From NCBI RefSeq assembly GCF_001941965.1, contig NZ_MKZO01000008.1:62001-126000 (forward strand): 64,000 bases of DNA, written 5' to 3'. The notes beneath the pieces were generated by a model. It made no database searches and had not been told where the DNA came from. It saw nothing but the letters and a program-made list of their open reading frames with translations. Shown here in pieces: positions 24,443-35,231 of this stretch. Every line of letters begins with the position of its first letter. Within the stretch, counting starts at the first letter, position 1. The DNA is from Pseudomonas putida (GTDB taxonomy: Bacteria; Pseudomonadota; Gammaproteobacteria; Pseudomonadales; Pseudomonadaceae). The position numbers and the translations under genes are program-made.

Positions 24443-25660
24443 ATGACCCAGACCAACCTTCGCAGCGGCCCCGACGCCAACGGCCTGTTCGGCGCCTTCG
24501 GCGGCCGCTACGTGGCGGAAACCCTGATGCCGCTGGTCCTCGACCTGGCCCGCGAATACGAAGCGGCCAAGGCCGACCCGGAATTCCTCGAGCAACTGGC
24601 CTACTTCCAGCGCGACTACATCGGCCGTCCGAACCCGCTGTACTTCGCCGAACGCCTGACCGAGCACCTCGGCGGCGCGAAGATCTTCTTCAAGCGTGAA
24701 GAGCTGAACCACACCGGCGCGCACAAGGTGAACAACTGCATCGGCCAGGTCCTGCTGGCCAAGCGCATGGGCAAGAAGCGCCTGATCGCCGAAACCGGCG
24801 CCGGCATGCACGGCGTGGCCACCGCCACCGTCGCCGCACGTTTCGGCCTGCCTTGCGTGATCTACATGGGCGCCACCGACATCGAGCGCCAGCAGGCCAA
24901 CGTGTTCCGCATGAAGCTGCTGGGCGCCGAGATCGTCCCGGTCACCGCCGGCACCGGCACCCTGAAGGACGCGATGAACGAAGCCCTGCGCGACTGGGTG
25001 ACCAACGTCGACGACACCTTCTACCTGATCGGCACCGTGGCCGGTCCGCACCCGTACCCGGCGATGGTCCGTGACTTCCAGTCGATCATCGGCAAGGAAA
25101 CCCGCGCCCAGCTGCACGAGAAGGAAGGTCGCCTGCCGGACAGCCTGATCGCCTGCGTCGGCGGCGGCTCCAACGCCATGGGCCTGTTCCACGACTTCCT
25201 CGATGATGCCAGCGTGCAGATCATCGGCGTCGAAGCCGGCGGTCACGGCGTCGATACCGACAAGCACGCGGCCAGCCTCAACGGCGGCGTACCGGGCGTG
25301 CTGCACGGCAACCGCACCTACCTGCTGCAGGACGCCGACGGCCAGATCACCGACGCCCACTCGATTTCCGCCGGCCTCGACTACCCGGGCATCGGCCCAG
25401 AGCACTCGTGGTTGCATGAGATCAAGCGCGTTGACTACGTCAGCATCACCGACGACGAAGCCCTCGACGCGTTCCACGCCTGCTGCCGCCTGGAAGGCAT
25501 CATCCCGGCGCTGGAGAGTTCGCACGCCCTGGCCGAAGCCATCAAGCGCGCGCCGACCCTGCCGAAGGACCACCTGATGGTGATCTGCCTGTCCGGCCGT
25601 GGCGACAAAGACATGCAAACCGTAATGAGCCATATGGCCGCGCAGGAGAAGCAGGCATGA
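24443..25660 (+). CDS. trpB: Tryptophan synthase beta chain
   Basis: A 405-aa PLP enzyme condensing indole and serine. The PLP lysine is in [10 protein letters not shown], the phosphate loop is GGGSNAMG, and the start [20 protein letters not shown] is typical of Pseudomonas. It overlaps trpA by ATGA, giving stoichiometric expression of the alpha2beta2 complex. Confidence 0.97.
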   Translation: MTQTNLRSGPDANGLFGAFGGRYVAETLMPLVLDLAREYEAAKADPEFLEQLAYFQRDYIGRPNPLYFAERLTEHLGGAKIFFKREELNHTGAHKVNNCIGQVLLAKRMGKKRLIAETGAGMHGVATATVAARFGLPCVIYMGATDIERQQANVFRMKLLGAEIVPVTAGTGTLKDAMNEALRDWVTNVDDTFYLIGTVAGPHPYPAMVRDFQSIIGKETRAQLHEKEGRLPDSLIACVGGGSNAMGLFHDFLDDASVQIIGVEAGGHGVDTDKHAASLNGGVPGVLHGNRTYLLQDADGQITDAHSISAGLDYPGIGPEHSWLHEIKRVDYVSITDDEALDAFHACCRLEGIIPALESSHALAEAIKRAPTLPKDHLMVICLSGRGDKDMQTVMSHMAAQEKQA

Positions 25661-26469
25661 GCCGTCTCGAACAACGTTTTTCCGAGCTGAAGCAGGAAGG
25701 CCGTGCGGCCCTGGTGACCTTCGTCACCGCTGGCGACCCGGGTTACGACGCTTCGCTGAAGATCCTCAAGGGCCTGCCGGCGGCGGGTGCCGACGTGATC
25801 GAACTGGGCATGCCGTTCACCGACCCGATGGCCGATGGCGTGGCCATCCAGCTGGCGACCCTGCGCGCCCTGGACGCCGGCCAGACCCTGGCCAAGACCC
25901 TGCAGATGGTTCGAGAATTCCGGGTCGACGACCAGACCACGCCGATCGTGCTGATGGGCTACTACAACCCGATCCACCGCTTTGGCGTTGCCGAGTTCGT
26001 GGCCCAGGCCAATGAAGCCGGTGTCGATGGCCTGATCATCGTCGACCTGCCGCCGGAGCACGACGCCGAGCTGGCGACTCCGGCCCAGGCCGCGGGTATC
26101 GACTTCATTCGCCTGACCACCCCGACTACTGACGATGCGCGTCTGCCGCGGGTACTGGAGCGCAGTTCCGGGTTCGTCTACTACGTGTCGGTTGCCGGCG
26201 TGACCGGTGCCGGTTCGGCGACCACCGAGCATGTGACCGAGGCGGTGGCGCGGCTGCGTCGGCATACCGATCTGCCGATCAGTGTCGGTTTCGGGATTCG
26301 TACCCCGGAGCAGGCTGCGGCGATCGCCCGGCTGGCAGATGGGGTGGTGGTGGGTTCGGCGCTGGTGGACAAGATCGCTACCGCTGCCAGCCCGGAGCAG
26401 GCTGTGGATAACGTCCTGGCGCTGTGTTCGGCCCTGGCTGAAGGCGTGCGCGGCGCGCGCAAATCTTAA
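25657..26469 (+). CDS. trpA: Tryptophan synthase alpha chain
   Basis: A 270-aa TIM barrel cleaving indoleglycerol phosphate. Catalytic residues are in [14 protein letters not shown] (Glu/Asp pair), and the phosphate site is [14 protein letters not shown]. Translationally coupled to trpB. Its 3' end is followed by a REP pair. Confidence 0.97.
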   Translation: MSRLEQRFSELKQEGRAALVTFVTAGDPGYDASLKILKGLPAAGADVIELGMPFTDPMADGVAIQLATLRALDAGQTLAKTLQMVREFRVDDQTTPIVLMGYYNPIHRFGVAEFVAQANEAGVDGLIIVDLPPEHDAELATPAQAAGIDFIRLTTPTTDDARLPRVLERSSGFVYYVSVAGVTGAGSATTEHVTEAVARLRRHTDLPISVGFGIRTPEQAAAIARLADGVVVGSALVDKIATAASPEQAVDNVLALCSALAEGVRGARKS

Positions 26470-26485
26470 GGCCTTTCCGCTGAAC

Positions 26486-26562
26486 CTGTGGGAGCTGGCT
26501 TGCCAGCGATGACGTTGGTGAATTCACCATCGCAATCGCTGGCAAGCCAGCTCCCACAGGGT
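26486..26562. repeat. REP inverted pair
   Basis: CCTGTGGGAGCTGGCTTGCC and its complement just after trpA, between convergent genes. Confidence 0.85.
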
Positions 26563-26587
26563 TATGCACAGGCCCGAAGAATGAAGG

Positions 26588-26917
26588 TCACTCGAAGATC
26601 GACAGATCCAGCGGCCTGATATCCCCCATCCAGATCGCATGATCCCGGTGGTCCGCCAGCTCATCCCCGGTCAGCGGATGCAGGAACACCACCAACCCCT
26701 TCCGATACAGCGCCAGCCACGGCAACACCACCCCGATCAACTCCGGCGCGAACGCCAACTGGCAGCTCCAGTCCGGATGCGGCCCCACCGGCTGCCGGTG
26801 CATGCGGCCCATGGTCACCGGAAACAGCTGCGCCGTCTCCTCGCACAGTTCCCGCGCCTGCTCGAAGGTGCTGGCGTCGTAATAAACATGGGCGTGATAG
26901 CCCTTGATCCTTTCCAC
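26588..26917 (-). CDS. DOPA 4,5-dioxygenase-family protein
   Basis: A 109-aa small protein with the family pattern YHAHVYYD, GRMHRQPVGPHPDWSCQLAF and FLHPLTGDELADHRDHAIWMG; His and Glu/Asp residues would bind iron. The GTG at 26917 (MERIKGYHAH) has AGGAGTGA upstream. The natural substrate in bacteria is unknown. Same strand as the LysR gene, 36 bp downstream of it. Confidence 0.85.
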   Translation of the reverse strand: MERIKGYHAHVYYDASTFEQARELCEETAQLFPVTMGRMHRQPVGPHPDWSCQLAFAPELIGVVLPWLALYRKGLVVFLHPLTGDELADHRDHAIWMGDIRPLDLSIFE

Positions 26918-26953
26918 ACTCACTCCTGAATCACGCAAATCGACCGACCCGGA

Positions 26954-27847
26954 CTATACCGGTAGCCGCGATTGTTCTTCACCCAGCCATTCGACGAATC
27001 GCTCGACCAGCGTACTACGCCTTTTACGCAAAGGACGTACTACGTAGTATCCGTTTTCAGAACGAATCGACGCATTCAGCGGACGGCACAGCAAACCCTG
27101 ATCGAGCAGGGCATCGACCAGGTAGCGCCAGCCGATCGCCACGCCCTGGCCGCCGATCGCGGCCTGGATCAGCAGGGTGTAGTTGTCGAAACGCAGGTGC
27201 CCGGGGTTGGGCGGGCCGGGCAATTCCAGCTCGCGGAACACCCCATTCCAGTCGAACCAGCGGCTCGCCGACTCGCCGCGCAGGTGCAGCAAAGGCAGTT
27301 TCAGCAGCGCGTCGGGCGCCAGCGGCAGGGCCTTTCCGCCCAGCAAACGCGGGCTGCAGACCGGAAAAACCTCCTCGTCGAACAGCCAGGTACTCTCGCC
27401 CTGCCGGAAGCGCCCATCACCGAACAGCACCGCCACATCGATATCCGGGCGCAGCATGGCGTGGCTGCGCTCGCTGGTGACCAGGCTCACGTCAACGTGC
27501 GGGTTGGCCTGGTGGAAACGCTGCAAACGGGGCATCAGCCAGTACGCGGCAAAGGCGAAGTCGGTGGCCACCCGCAGCACTTCATGCTGGTCACGGCCCA
27601 CCACCTGGGCCACACCTTCATCGATAGTGAGCATGCCCATGTGTACTTGCTCGTACAGCAGTACACCGGCCTCGGTCAGCTCTATTCCGCGGTAGATCCG
27701 GTCGAACAGGCGGGCGCCCAACTGCTCTTCCAGGCGCTTGATCTGCTGGCTCACCGCCGGCTGCGTGGTCCCCAGTTCGACGGCCGCCGCCGTGAAGCTG
27801 CGCAACCGCGCTGCCACCTCGAACACCCGCAATACATCCAGCGACAT
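26954..27847 (-). CDS. LysR regulator of choline-sulfate use
   Basis: A regulator of about 297 aa: helix-turn-helix at the N-terminus (LRSFTAAAVELGTTQPAVSQQ) and a LysR effector domain. Divergent from betC with 135 bp between, as for the choline-sulfate utilisation regulator in other pseudomonads, so it very likely controls betC-choX. Start taken at MSLDVLRVFEV; an upstream in-frame ATG at 27868 is possible. Confidence 0.88.
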   Translation of the reverse strand: MSLDVLRVFEVAARLRSFTAAAVELGTTQPAVSQQIKRLEEQLGARLFDRIYRGIELTEAGVLLYEQVHMGMLTIDEGVAQVVGRDQHEVLRVATDFAFAAYWLMPRLQRFHQANPHVDVSLVTSERSHAMLRPDIDVAVLFGDGRFRQGESTWLFDEEVFPVCSPRLLGGKALPLAPDALLKLPLLHLRGESASRWFDWNGVFRELELPGPPNPGHLRFDNYTLLIQAAIGGQGVAIGWRYLVDALLDQGLLCRPLNASIRSENGYYVVRPLRKRRSTLVERFVEWLGEEQSRLPV

Positions 27848-27982
27848 CCCGCCCAGGCCTTCAAACATAAGCTCAGCTAATCCTAGTCATTGCCCGGCAT
27901 GGGCTTTACCCAAGTTATGCACAGCTTCACTCTGGATTCCAGCTGCTTCCCATAACGCCTGACGATGGAATGCCGTGACCTT

Positions 27983-29494
27983 ATGAACGCCAAGAACATC
28001 CTTTTCATCATGGCCGACCAGATGGCTGCGCCACTGCTGCCGATCTACGCGCCATCGCCGATCAAGATGCCGAACCTCAGCCGCCTGGCCGCCGAGGGCG
28101 TGGTCTTCGACTCGGCCTACTGCAACAGCCCGCTGTGCGCGCCGTCGCGCTTCACCCTGGTCAGTGGCCAGTTGCCGAGCAAGATCGGCGCCTACGACAA
28201 CGCCGCCGATTTCCCCGCTGATATCCCTACCTACGCCCACTACCTGCGCCGCCTCGGCTACCGCACGGCGCTGTCGGGCAAGATGCATTTCTGCGGTCCG
28301 GACCAGCTGCACGGCTACGAGGAGCGCCTGACCAGCGACATCTACCCCGCGGACTACGGCTGGGCGGTGAACTGGGACGCCCCGGACGAGCGCCCGAGCT
28401 GGTACCACAACATGTCCTCGGTGCTGCAGGCCGGGCCCTGCGTGCGCACCAACCAGCTGGATTTCGACGAGGAGGTGGTGTTCAAGGCGCAGCAATACCT
28501 GTACGACCACGTCCGGGAGGGCGGTGAGCGCCCGTTCTGCCTCACCGTGTCCATGACCCACCCGCACGACCCGTACACCATTCCCAAGGCGTTCTGGGAC
28601 CTCTACAGCGATGACGCCATCCCCATGCCCCACGTGCCGTTCAGCCAGGACGAGCTGGACCCGCATTCCCAGCGCCTGCTCAAGGTCTACGACCTGTGGG
28701 ACAAGCCGCTGCCCGTGGACAAGATCCGCGACGCCCGCCGCGCCTATTTCGGTGCCTGCAGCTACATCGACGCCAATATCGGCAAGCTGCTGGCGACCCT
28801 CGAGGAAACCGGCCTGGCGAAAGACACCCTGATCGTCTTCTCCGGCGACCACGGCGACATGCTTGGCGAGCGCGGGCTCTGGTACAAGATGCACTGGTTC
28901 GAGATGTCCGCCCGGGTGCCGCTACTGGTGCATGCGCCGGGGCAGTTCGCGCCGGGCCGGGTCGAGGCCAGCGTGTCCACCTGCGATCTGTTGCCTACGC
29001 TGGTCGAGCTGGCCGGAGGCCGGGTGGAAGACGACCTGCCGCTGGATGGCCGCTCGCTGCTCGGTCACCTGAAAGGCGAGGGCGGTCACGACGAAGTGAT
29101 TGGCGAATACATGGCCGAGGGCACCATCAGCCCGCTGATGATGATCCGCCGCGGACCGTGGAAATTCATCTACAGCGAGGACGACCCCTGCCTGCTCTAC
29201 AACCTCGACAGCGACCCGCGCGAGCTCGACAACCTGGCCGCCCACCCGCAGCATGCCGAACGGGTCGTGGCCTTCCTCAAGGAAGCCCGACAGCGCTGGA
29301 ACATCCCGCAATTGCGCGAGCAGGTCCTGGCCAGCCAGCGCCGCCGCCGCTTCGTCGCCGGCGCGCTGTCCACCGGCACCCTGAAGAGCTGGGACCACCA
29401 GCCCATGGTCGATGCCAGCCAGCAGTACATGCGCAACCACATCGATCTCGACGATCTCGAACGCAAGGCACGTTATCCACAACCAGGCCATTAA
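27983..29494 (+). CDS. betC: Choline-sulfatase
   Basis: A 503-aa sulfatase that hydrolyses choline-O-sulfate to choline and sulfate. The formylglycine motif C-A-P-S-R (NSPLCAPSRFTLVSGQLPS) is intact, the metal site is FIMADQM and FSGDHGDMLGERG, and the choline-sulfatase-specific C-terminus (LRKQ-like RRRFVAGAL) is present. The choline-binding protein gene follows after 17 bp. An ATG at 27965 is an alternative start. Confidence 0.95.
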   Translation: MNAKNILFIMADQMAAPLLPIYAPSPIKMPNLSRLAAEGVVFDSAYCNSPLCAPSRFTLVSGQLPSKIGAYDNAADFPADIPTYAHYLRRLGYRTALSGKMHFCGPDQLHGYEERLTSDIYPADYGWAVNWDAPDERPSWYHNMSSVLQAGPCVRTNQLDFDEEVVFKAQQYLYDHVREGGERPFCLTVSMTHPHDPYTIPKAFWDLYSDDAIPMPHVPFSQDELDPHSQRLLKVYDLWDKPLPVDKIRDARRAYFGACSYIDANIGKLLATLEETGLAKDTLIVFSGDHGDMLGERGLWYKMHWFEMSARVPLLVHAPGQFAPGRVEASVSTCDLLPTLVELAGGRVEDDLPLDGRSLLGHLKGEGGHDEVIGEYMAEGTISPLMMIRRGPWKFIYSEDDPCLLYNLDSDPRELDNLAAHPQHAERVVAFLKEARQRWNIPQLREQVLASQRRRRFVAGALSTGTLKSWDHQPMVDASQQYMRNHIDLDDLERKARYPQPGH

Positions 29495-29511
29495 TTATCC
29501 GAGGACGGAGC

Positions 29512-30435
29512 ATGAAAGGGTTATCCACAAGCGTTATCGCGGTTGTCTGTACCCTCACTGTCGGTGCCGTGCAGGCCGACGACAGCAAGTGCGACACGGT
29601 GAAGATGGCCGACCCGGGCTGGAGCGATATCGCCGCCACCAATGCGGTGGCCCGCGTGCTGCTGGAAGGCGCGGGTTACCAGGTCAAGATCGATGCGCTA
29701 GCGGTACCGATCATCTACGGCGGCCTCAAGGACGGCCTGGTGGACGCCTTCCTCGGCAACTGGATGCCGGCGCAGCAGGGCTTCCACGACAAGTTCGTCG
29801 CCAGCGGCGAGGTCACCCAGCTGGCGCGCAACCTCGAAGGCACCGAGTTCACCCTGGCCGTACCGGAATACGTCTGGCAATCCGGGGTCAAGGACTTCGC
29901 CGACCTGCAGAAGCGTGCCGGCGAGTTCGACAAGAAGCTCTACGGCATCGGCTCCGGCGCCCCGGCCAACCTCTCGCTGCAATCGATCATCGACAAGAAC
30001 GAATTCAACCTTGGCGGCTGGAAGCTGGTGGAATCCAGCGAGCAGGCGATGCTGGCCCAGGTGCAGCGGGCGGTGAAGCGCGAGAAGCCGATCGTCTTCC
30101 TCGGCTGGACGCCGCACCCGATGAACGTGCAGTTGAAGATGCGCTACCTCACTGGCGGCGAGAAATGGTTCGGCAGCAGCGGCAGCGTCTACACCCTGAC
30201 CCGCAAAGGTTATGCACAGGCCTGTCCGAATCCGGCGAAGTTGTTGGCCAACCTGACCTTCAGCCTGGAGATGGAGAACACCATCATGGCCAATGTCGTA
30301 GATAACAAGGTCAGCAATGAAGAGGCGGCGAAAGCGTGGATCCGGGCCAATCCTGCTGTGCTTGAGGGATGGTTGCAGGGGGTGAAGACCCGTGAGGGTG
30401 GGGATGCTGTGGCGGCAGTGAAGGCAAAGCTATGA
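29512..30435 (+). CDS. choX: Choline ABC transporter periplasmic binding protein
   Basis: A 307-aa exported protein (signal AVVCTLTVGAVQA). The OpuAC fold is recognisable: MADPGWSDIAATNAVA, YGGLKDGLVDAFLGNWMPAQ, IGSGAPANLSL and FLGWTPHPMN, with Trp residues for the quaternary amine. GAGGACGGAG precedes the ATG. No permease or ATPase gene is adjacent, so it must use components elsewhere. The codons after the start contain a DnaA box. Confidence 0.94.
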   Translation: MKGLSTSVIAVVCTLTVGAVQADDSKCDTVKMADPGWSDIAATNAVARVLLEGAGYQVKIDALAVPIIYGGLKDGLVDAFLGNWMPAQQGFHDKFVASGEVTQLARNLEGTEFTLAVPEYVWQSGVKDFADLQKRAGEFDKKLYGIGSGAPANLSLQSIIDKNEFNLGGWKLVESSEQAMLAQVQRAVKREKPIVFLGWTPHPMNVQLKMRYLTGGEKWFGSSGSVYTLTRKGYAQACPNPAKLLANLTFSLEMENTIMANVVDNKVSNEEAAKAWIRANPAVLEGWLQGVKTREGGDAVAAVKAKL

Positions 30436-30561
30436 ACCTGAATCATGTCGCATAAAGCTACGAAAACTCACCGATTTCCGACTTTCTTGTAGGCAATTTC
30501 CCAAGCATACTCCGGCGGCCTTTCAGTTGTTGCGTATCGAGGAAACGGTGCCTAGTCTTCG

Positions 30562-30591
30562 CCGGTCGCTGCCTAATCAGCGACCGGTTTT
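30562..30591 (+). terminator. Terminator downstream of choX
   Basis: Perfect 10-bp stem CCGGTCGCTG-CCTAAT-CAGCGACCGG followed by TTTT. About 125 bp after the choX stop, and directly abutting the structured leader of the next gene. Confidence 0.75.
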
Positions 30592-30687
30592 GACAGACCG
30601 TTGAGTTCGATGCCGCAGCTGTTATGGCAGCTGTGCGTGTGGGCACCTTCGGGTGCGCCAGGTTCTCCGAGCTCACTGGTCTGTCAA
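30590..30687 (+). ncRNA. Structured leader upstream of the DUF6124 gene
   Basis: A long closing stem TTGACAGACCGTTGAG with CTCACTGGTCTGTCAA (14 of 16 pairs) encloses two hairpins: CAGCTG-TTATGG-CAGCTG (30616-30633) and GCACC-TTCG-GGTGC (30643-30656), the latter a UUCG tetraloop. This three-way-junction shape is typical of a structured RNA element. It ends 65 bp before the DUF6124 start codon. It may be a cis-regulator or the 5' part of a small RNA. Confidence 0.5.
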
Positions 30688-30752
30688 CCCGCGCACAGTT
30701 GCCACCCCTCTGTTTGACAGCAGAGTTTTCATCAATGAGCTCGGAGATTGTC

Positions 30753-30995
30753 ATGAAGAAATGCGTACCCGATCCACCGCTCTCCCTCTGCATCAACCCC
30801 GGCCTGACCCACGACGAAGCGGTCACCAAGGCCATTGAGCACCTGAAGAAATCCATCGAAGCCGCCGCCGGCGTGCCTGAGCCGCCTGAAGAGCGGCATC
30901 GAACCATGCTAACCAACGCCCGGCTGGACATGAGGATCGCCAAGGCGTTGCTCGTGGTCGCCGTGAGCCGCTCGACGGTGAGCGTGCCGGTTTAA
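30753..30995 (+). CDS. DUF6124-family small protein
   Basis: An 80-aa cytoplasmic protein (CVPDPPLSLCINPGLTHDEAV, then AIEHLKKSIEAA and LDMRIAKALLVVAV), helical, with no signal peptide. GGAG precedes the ATG at 30753. The family is common in Pseudomonas and its function is unknown. A decayed copy of its C-terminal part lies at 32336-32460, ahead of the third secreted-protein gene. Confidence 0.8.
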   Translation: MKKCVPDPPLSLCINPGLTHDEAVTKAIEHLKKSIEAAAGVPEPPEERHRTMLTNARLDMRIAKALLVVAVSRSTVSVPV

Positions 30996-31008
30996 GGCAT
31001 CGCAAAAA

Positions 31009-31086
31009 CCCTGTGGGAGCTGGCTTGCCAGCGATGGCGGCGGTGGATTCACAGCCGTCATCGCGGGTAAACCCGCTCCCACAGGG
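31009..31086. repeat. Mixed REP pair
   Basis: The left arm is the standard core (CTGTGGGAGCTGGCTTGCCA); the right arm is a variant (CATCGCGGGTAAACCCGCTC). Lies just after the DUF6124 gene. Confidence 0.75.
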
Positions 31087-31280
31087 TACGCGGTCAATTC
31101 AAGCCCGCATGTCGCTCAGGTTATCTGGACACTCTTCAAGCAGAACAAGTCGTTAGTTCAGTTTCCGACCCTCTGCAACTGATACTTCTGTCAGTTGCGT
31201 GCGGAGGCTCGCGAGATTAGCGTGGGTATCACGGACAGATTCGCTTTCGTTCGCCTTTTGATACGAGGAAGCGTTTAGCC

Positions 31281-31769
31281 ATGGACATCACCAAAGCCTT
31301 GATACCGTCAGTTTTTTTCTGCCTGTTTATGTCAATGAATGCTCATGCCGCTTATCCACAGGCGTGCTTTCAATCTGAGAAAGATTATCAACTATGGTTA
31401 AAGTACGGAGAAGAAGGCCCCCCAGAGCCTGATCGTCTTTCCGCTGACCCAACCGAAGAAGAGTGGGACAAACATGATGCTCAGATCGACGAGTATCAAT
31501 ACGGGCGAGGAAAAAAGGCGAGCGTCTCGATTCGCGTCACTCAGACACAAGCATCCCCCGGTGAGAAGATAATCGCCAATGCCAGCAACTCAACTACACC
31601 CAGTGGCAAGAAAGCATTTTCATGGGGCAGCTCTGACATCGTTTCCACGACTGCCGAATACTCTATTAAAGGCGGAGCCTCTGGAACGTATAGCAACATT
31701 CAACTCACTGTCACGGACCCGGTATGCGAGGTATCAGCATCCACGCAAGTCAGGATGACTAACAAATAA
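31281..31769 (+). CDS. Secreted protein of unknown function, first of three paralogues
   Basis: A 162-aa protein with a signal peptide (VFFCLFMSMNAHA). The mature start has CFQ-x3-DY-x4-YG, then an acidic variable region, then a beta-rich domain with SNSTTPSGKKAFSWG and a late DPVC motif, ending SASTQVRMT. The two Cys could form a disulfide, and the domain resembles PKD/Ig-like folds. GAGGAAG precedes the ATG. GC is lower than in the surrounding chromosome. A stem GCAACTGA/TCAGTTGC lies in its leader at 31172-31195. Confidence 0.8.
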   Translation: MDITKALIPSVFFCLFMSMNAHAAYPQACFQSEKDYQLWLKYGEEGPPEPDRLSADPTEEEWDKHDAQIDEYQYGRGKKASVSIRVTQTQASPGEKIIANASNSTTPSGKKAFSWGSSDIVSTTAEYSIKGGASGTYSNIQLTVTDPVCEVSASTQVRMTNK

Positions 31770-31821
31770 AAAGCAGTCGATCAGCTGCGTTTTTGTACGA
31801 GTATTCAGGAGAGTCTGAAAA

Positions 31822-32322
31822 ATGAAATCCAGAATGATTCCAATCGCCTCGATGTGTGCACTTACTGTTTCGTACTGCGCCGAAACTTATGCCGCTAACA
31901 CAGCGCCAGCGAGTTGCTTTCAAACCCAAAAAGACTATGAGATATATCAAGAGTATGGCGACGAGGCGCCGTCAAAGCCTGTACCTTCCGCAACTACCGG
32001 CATGATCTACATGGGCCCTACCGCCCACGCGAAAGCCTTGAAAGATTACGAACATGGACCCGCCAAGCGAAAGGAAATAGTCATAAAAACCACAAGCAGC
32101 CGAACGGACAACCTGGTCACCATCGATGCCAGCAGTTCCACGACCCCAAGCGGCCAGATCGAGTTCGCCTGGGGAAATGACCCTACTCACTTCAGAGCCG
32201 GAGATAGCAAAGTCTCCACTGAGGTTTCAGGATCGAGCGGCACTGCTGGCATCCTGTTGATCGTCAAGGATCCGGTATGTGGACACACCGAAAGTAAAAA
32301 GGTCACCACGACCTATAATTGA
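31822..32322 (+). CDS. Secreted protein of unknown function, second paralogue
   Basis: A 166-aa exported protein (signal CALTVSYCAETYA) with the same layout: SCFQTQKDYEIYQEYG, variable middle, SSSTTPSGQIEFAWG, and VKDPVCGHTESKKVTT. It is the most divergent of the three in the middle. 52 bp after the first paralogue, with CAGGAGAG before the ATG, so probably co-transcribed with it. Confidence 0.8.
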   Translation: MKSRMIPIASMCALTVSYCAETYAANTAPASCFQTQKDYEIYQEYGDEAPSKPVPSATTGMIYMGPTAHAKALKDYEHGPAKRKEIVIKTTSSRTDNLVTIDASSSTTPSGQIEFAWGNDPTHFRAGDSKVSTEVSGSSGTAGILLIVKDPVCGHTESKKVTTTYN

Positions 32323-32335
32323 TCGATACCACTAG

Positions 32336-32460
32336 TAGCCATGAGACACAACGGCACTCCAGACACTAGCGCTCACGGAAATACGATGGCAATAAGGTTG
32401 CTACTGGTATCCGTGAGCCGCCCGACGATGAGCAGGCCGGTTCAAGGTATTGGACAAACC
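32336..32460 (+). pseudogene. Decayed duplicate of the DUF6124 gene 3' end
   Basis: Reads MAIRLLLVSVSRPTMSRPV, matching the C-terminus of the DUF6124 protein (MRIAKALLVVAVSRSTVSVPV). DNA similarity continues downstream through the leader of the first secreted gene. No intact start or full reading frame. With the REP-free leader to 32648 it explains the 326-bp gap between the second and third paralogues. Confidence 0.7.
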
Positions 32461-32648
32461 CGCATGGCGCTCAGGTCATCAGCCCACGCTTCAACCCGGC
32501 CTGAAGCTGAACAAGGTGTTAGTTTAGCTCCCGCCCCTCTGCAACCGATATTTATGTCAGTTGTAAACTATCCAGTCCGATTTCACCATAAGCACCACGA
32601 ACAGGTTCGTTTTCGTTAGCTTCAATTAAACTAAGTGAGCGTTTAAAA

Positions 32649-33134
32649 ATGGCTATTCAGAAATTCACCAAATTCGCCTTTCTCGTCGTCCTCTCCGGCA
32701 CCTCGGCTTATACCCATGCCGCAATGCCGGAATCTTGCTTCCAATCAAAGCAGGATTACGATAATTATCTAAAATACGGTTATGACGACGACAGACTGGG
32801 TCGCTCAGAAGAGGAGTTTAGAAAGCTTAGTCCGTTAGAAATATTAGCCCTGCGTGAAAGTGCCGAACGAGCAATCATCCAGAAGAAAGCCATCAGCATA
32901 AACGTCAAGCAGCACCAGACAGGCAACACGCTGTATGCTGATGCCAGCGGCTCGACAACGCCCAGCGGGCAAATGGCATTCGCCTGGGGGTCGCAATATA
33001 GTCCGAGCTCAACAGCCAGTGAGTTCTCCACGCCTGCCGGTTCCCCAGGAACCTACAGTAACGTGCGGCTGGCGGTGTACGACACCGTTTGTGATCTTTC
33101 TGCTTCGACCCAGATAAGGATGACAAGCCAATAA
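32649..33134 (+). CDS. Secreted protein of unknown function, third paralogue
   Basis: A 161-aa exported protein (signal VVLSGTSAYTHA) closest to the first paralogue: SCFQSKQDYDNYLKYG, SGSTTPSGQMAFAWG, YDTVCDLSASTQIRMTS. Its leader (AAGTGAGCGTTTAAAA before the ATG) aligns with that of the first gene (GAGGAAGCGTTTAGCC), showing that promoter and gene were duplicated together. Function unknown. Confidence 0.8.
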   Translation: MAIQKFTKFAFLVVLSGTSAYTHAAMPESCFQSKQDYDNYLKYGYDDDRLGRSEEEFRKLSPLEILALRESAERAIIQKKAISINVKQHQTGNTLYADASGSTTPSGQMAFAWGSQYSPSSTASEFSTPAGSPGTYSNVRLAVYDTVCDLSASTQIRMTSQ

Positions 33135-33270
33135 TTCCGCGATCAAGGGTGTCTGACCTGCGCTCTGTTCAGATCACTTTAACGGTCCGGACAATGAACA
33201 GTTGGAAGCCCCCTACACCCTCAGCCTGGCCGTATTTTCCCAGGCCATCACGTCGGCTGGCGCCTGCGAG

Positions 33271-34092
33271 TCAACGCGCCAGTTGCCGCCGCAGTTCCGC
33301 CAGCACCGGCGCCGTCTCCGGACGCACCCCGCGCCAGATAAAGAACGCTTCCGCCGCCTGCTCGGCCAGCATCCCCAACCCATCCAGCACCTGCGCCGCG
33401 CCATGCTCGCGCGCCCAGACGCAGAATGGCGTCGGCTCCTTGCCATACATCATGTCGTAGCAGACGGTCTGGCCCGGCAGGATCAGCCCCGGGTCAATCG
33501 GCGGCAGTTCGCCGGCAAGGCTCGCCGAGGTGGCGTTGATGATCAGGTCCACCGGCTCTTTCAGCCAACTGAAACCACTGGCCGCAACGGGGCCGAGGTC
33601 GGCGAATTCGCGGGCCAGTTGCTCGGCCTTTTCCACCGTGCGGTTGGCGATCACCAGGGACGCCGGCTTGTGCGCCAGCAACGGCTCCAGTACCCCGCGC
33701 ACAGCGCCACCAGCACCGAGCAGAAGAATGCGCTTGCCCGCCAGCTCGACCCCGGCATTCACCGTCAGGTCACGCACCAGCCCGGCACCGTCGGTGTTGT
33801 CGCCCTGCAGGCTGCCGTCGGCCAGACGGCTCAGGGTGTTGACCGCGCCGGCACGCTTGGCCCGAGGGGTCAGGCTGTCGACCATGCGGAAGGCTTCTTC
33901 CTTGAACGGCACGGTGACGTTGGCACCCAGGCCTTGCTTGAAGAAGCCCTGGGCACACGCGGTGAAGTCATCCAATGGCGCCAGCAGGGTGTCGTATTCC
34001 AGTTCCTCGCCGGTCTGGGCGGCGAACAGCCGGTGGATCAGCGGCGACTTGCTGTGGCCGATGGGATTGCCGAATACAACGTACTGGTCCAT
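33271..34092 (-). CDS. aroE: Shikimate dehydrogenase
   Basis: A 273-aa NADPH enzyme reducing 3-dehydroshikimate. N-terminal shikimate site ([22 protein letters not shown]), catalytic Lys in [10 protein letters not shown], and NADPH loop [11 protein letters not shown] with NRTVEKA for NADPH choice. Downstream of hemF on the same strand, with 57 bp between. Confidence 0.96.
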   Translation of the reverse strand: MDQYVVFGNPIGHSKSPLIHRLFAAQTGEELEYDTLLAPLDDFTACAQGFFKQGLGANVTVPFKEEAFRMVDSLTPRAKRAGAVNTLSRLADGSLQGDNTDGAGLVRDLTVNAGVELAGKRILLLGAGGAVRGVLEPLLAHKPASLVIANRTVEKAEQLAREFADLGPVAASGFSWLKEPVDLIINATSASLAGELPPIDPGLILPGQTVCYDMMYGKEPTPFCVWAREHGAAQVLDGLGMLAEQAAEAFFIWRGVRPETAPVLAELRRQLAR

Positions 34093-34149
34093 TCACGCGC
34101 TTCCTGAATCAGGCCCGGCGACCGGGCAAACGGGGTGTGCACAATGGGC

Positions 34150-35217
<1,068 letters not shown>

Positions 35218-35231
35218 TCAGGAGAGAGCAG

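Noticed and set aside
28696..29511. Long upstream extension of the choX frame through betC
   Set aside because: The extension has no start signal, overlaps betC in another frame, and the choX signal peptide begins at 29512.
30458..30943. 161-codon minus-strand frame opposite the DUF6124 region
   Set aside because: Runs through the terminator and structured leader and opposes a recognised small gene.
32341..32619. 92-codon frame between the second and third secreted genes
   Set aside because: No ribosome site; it matches the DUF6124 C-terminus only in one stretch and is better explained as a decayed duplicate.
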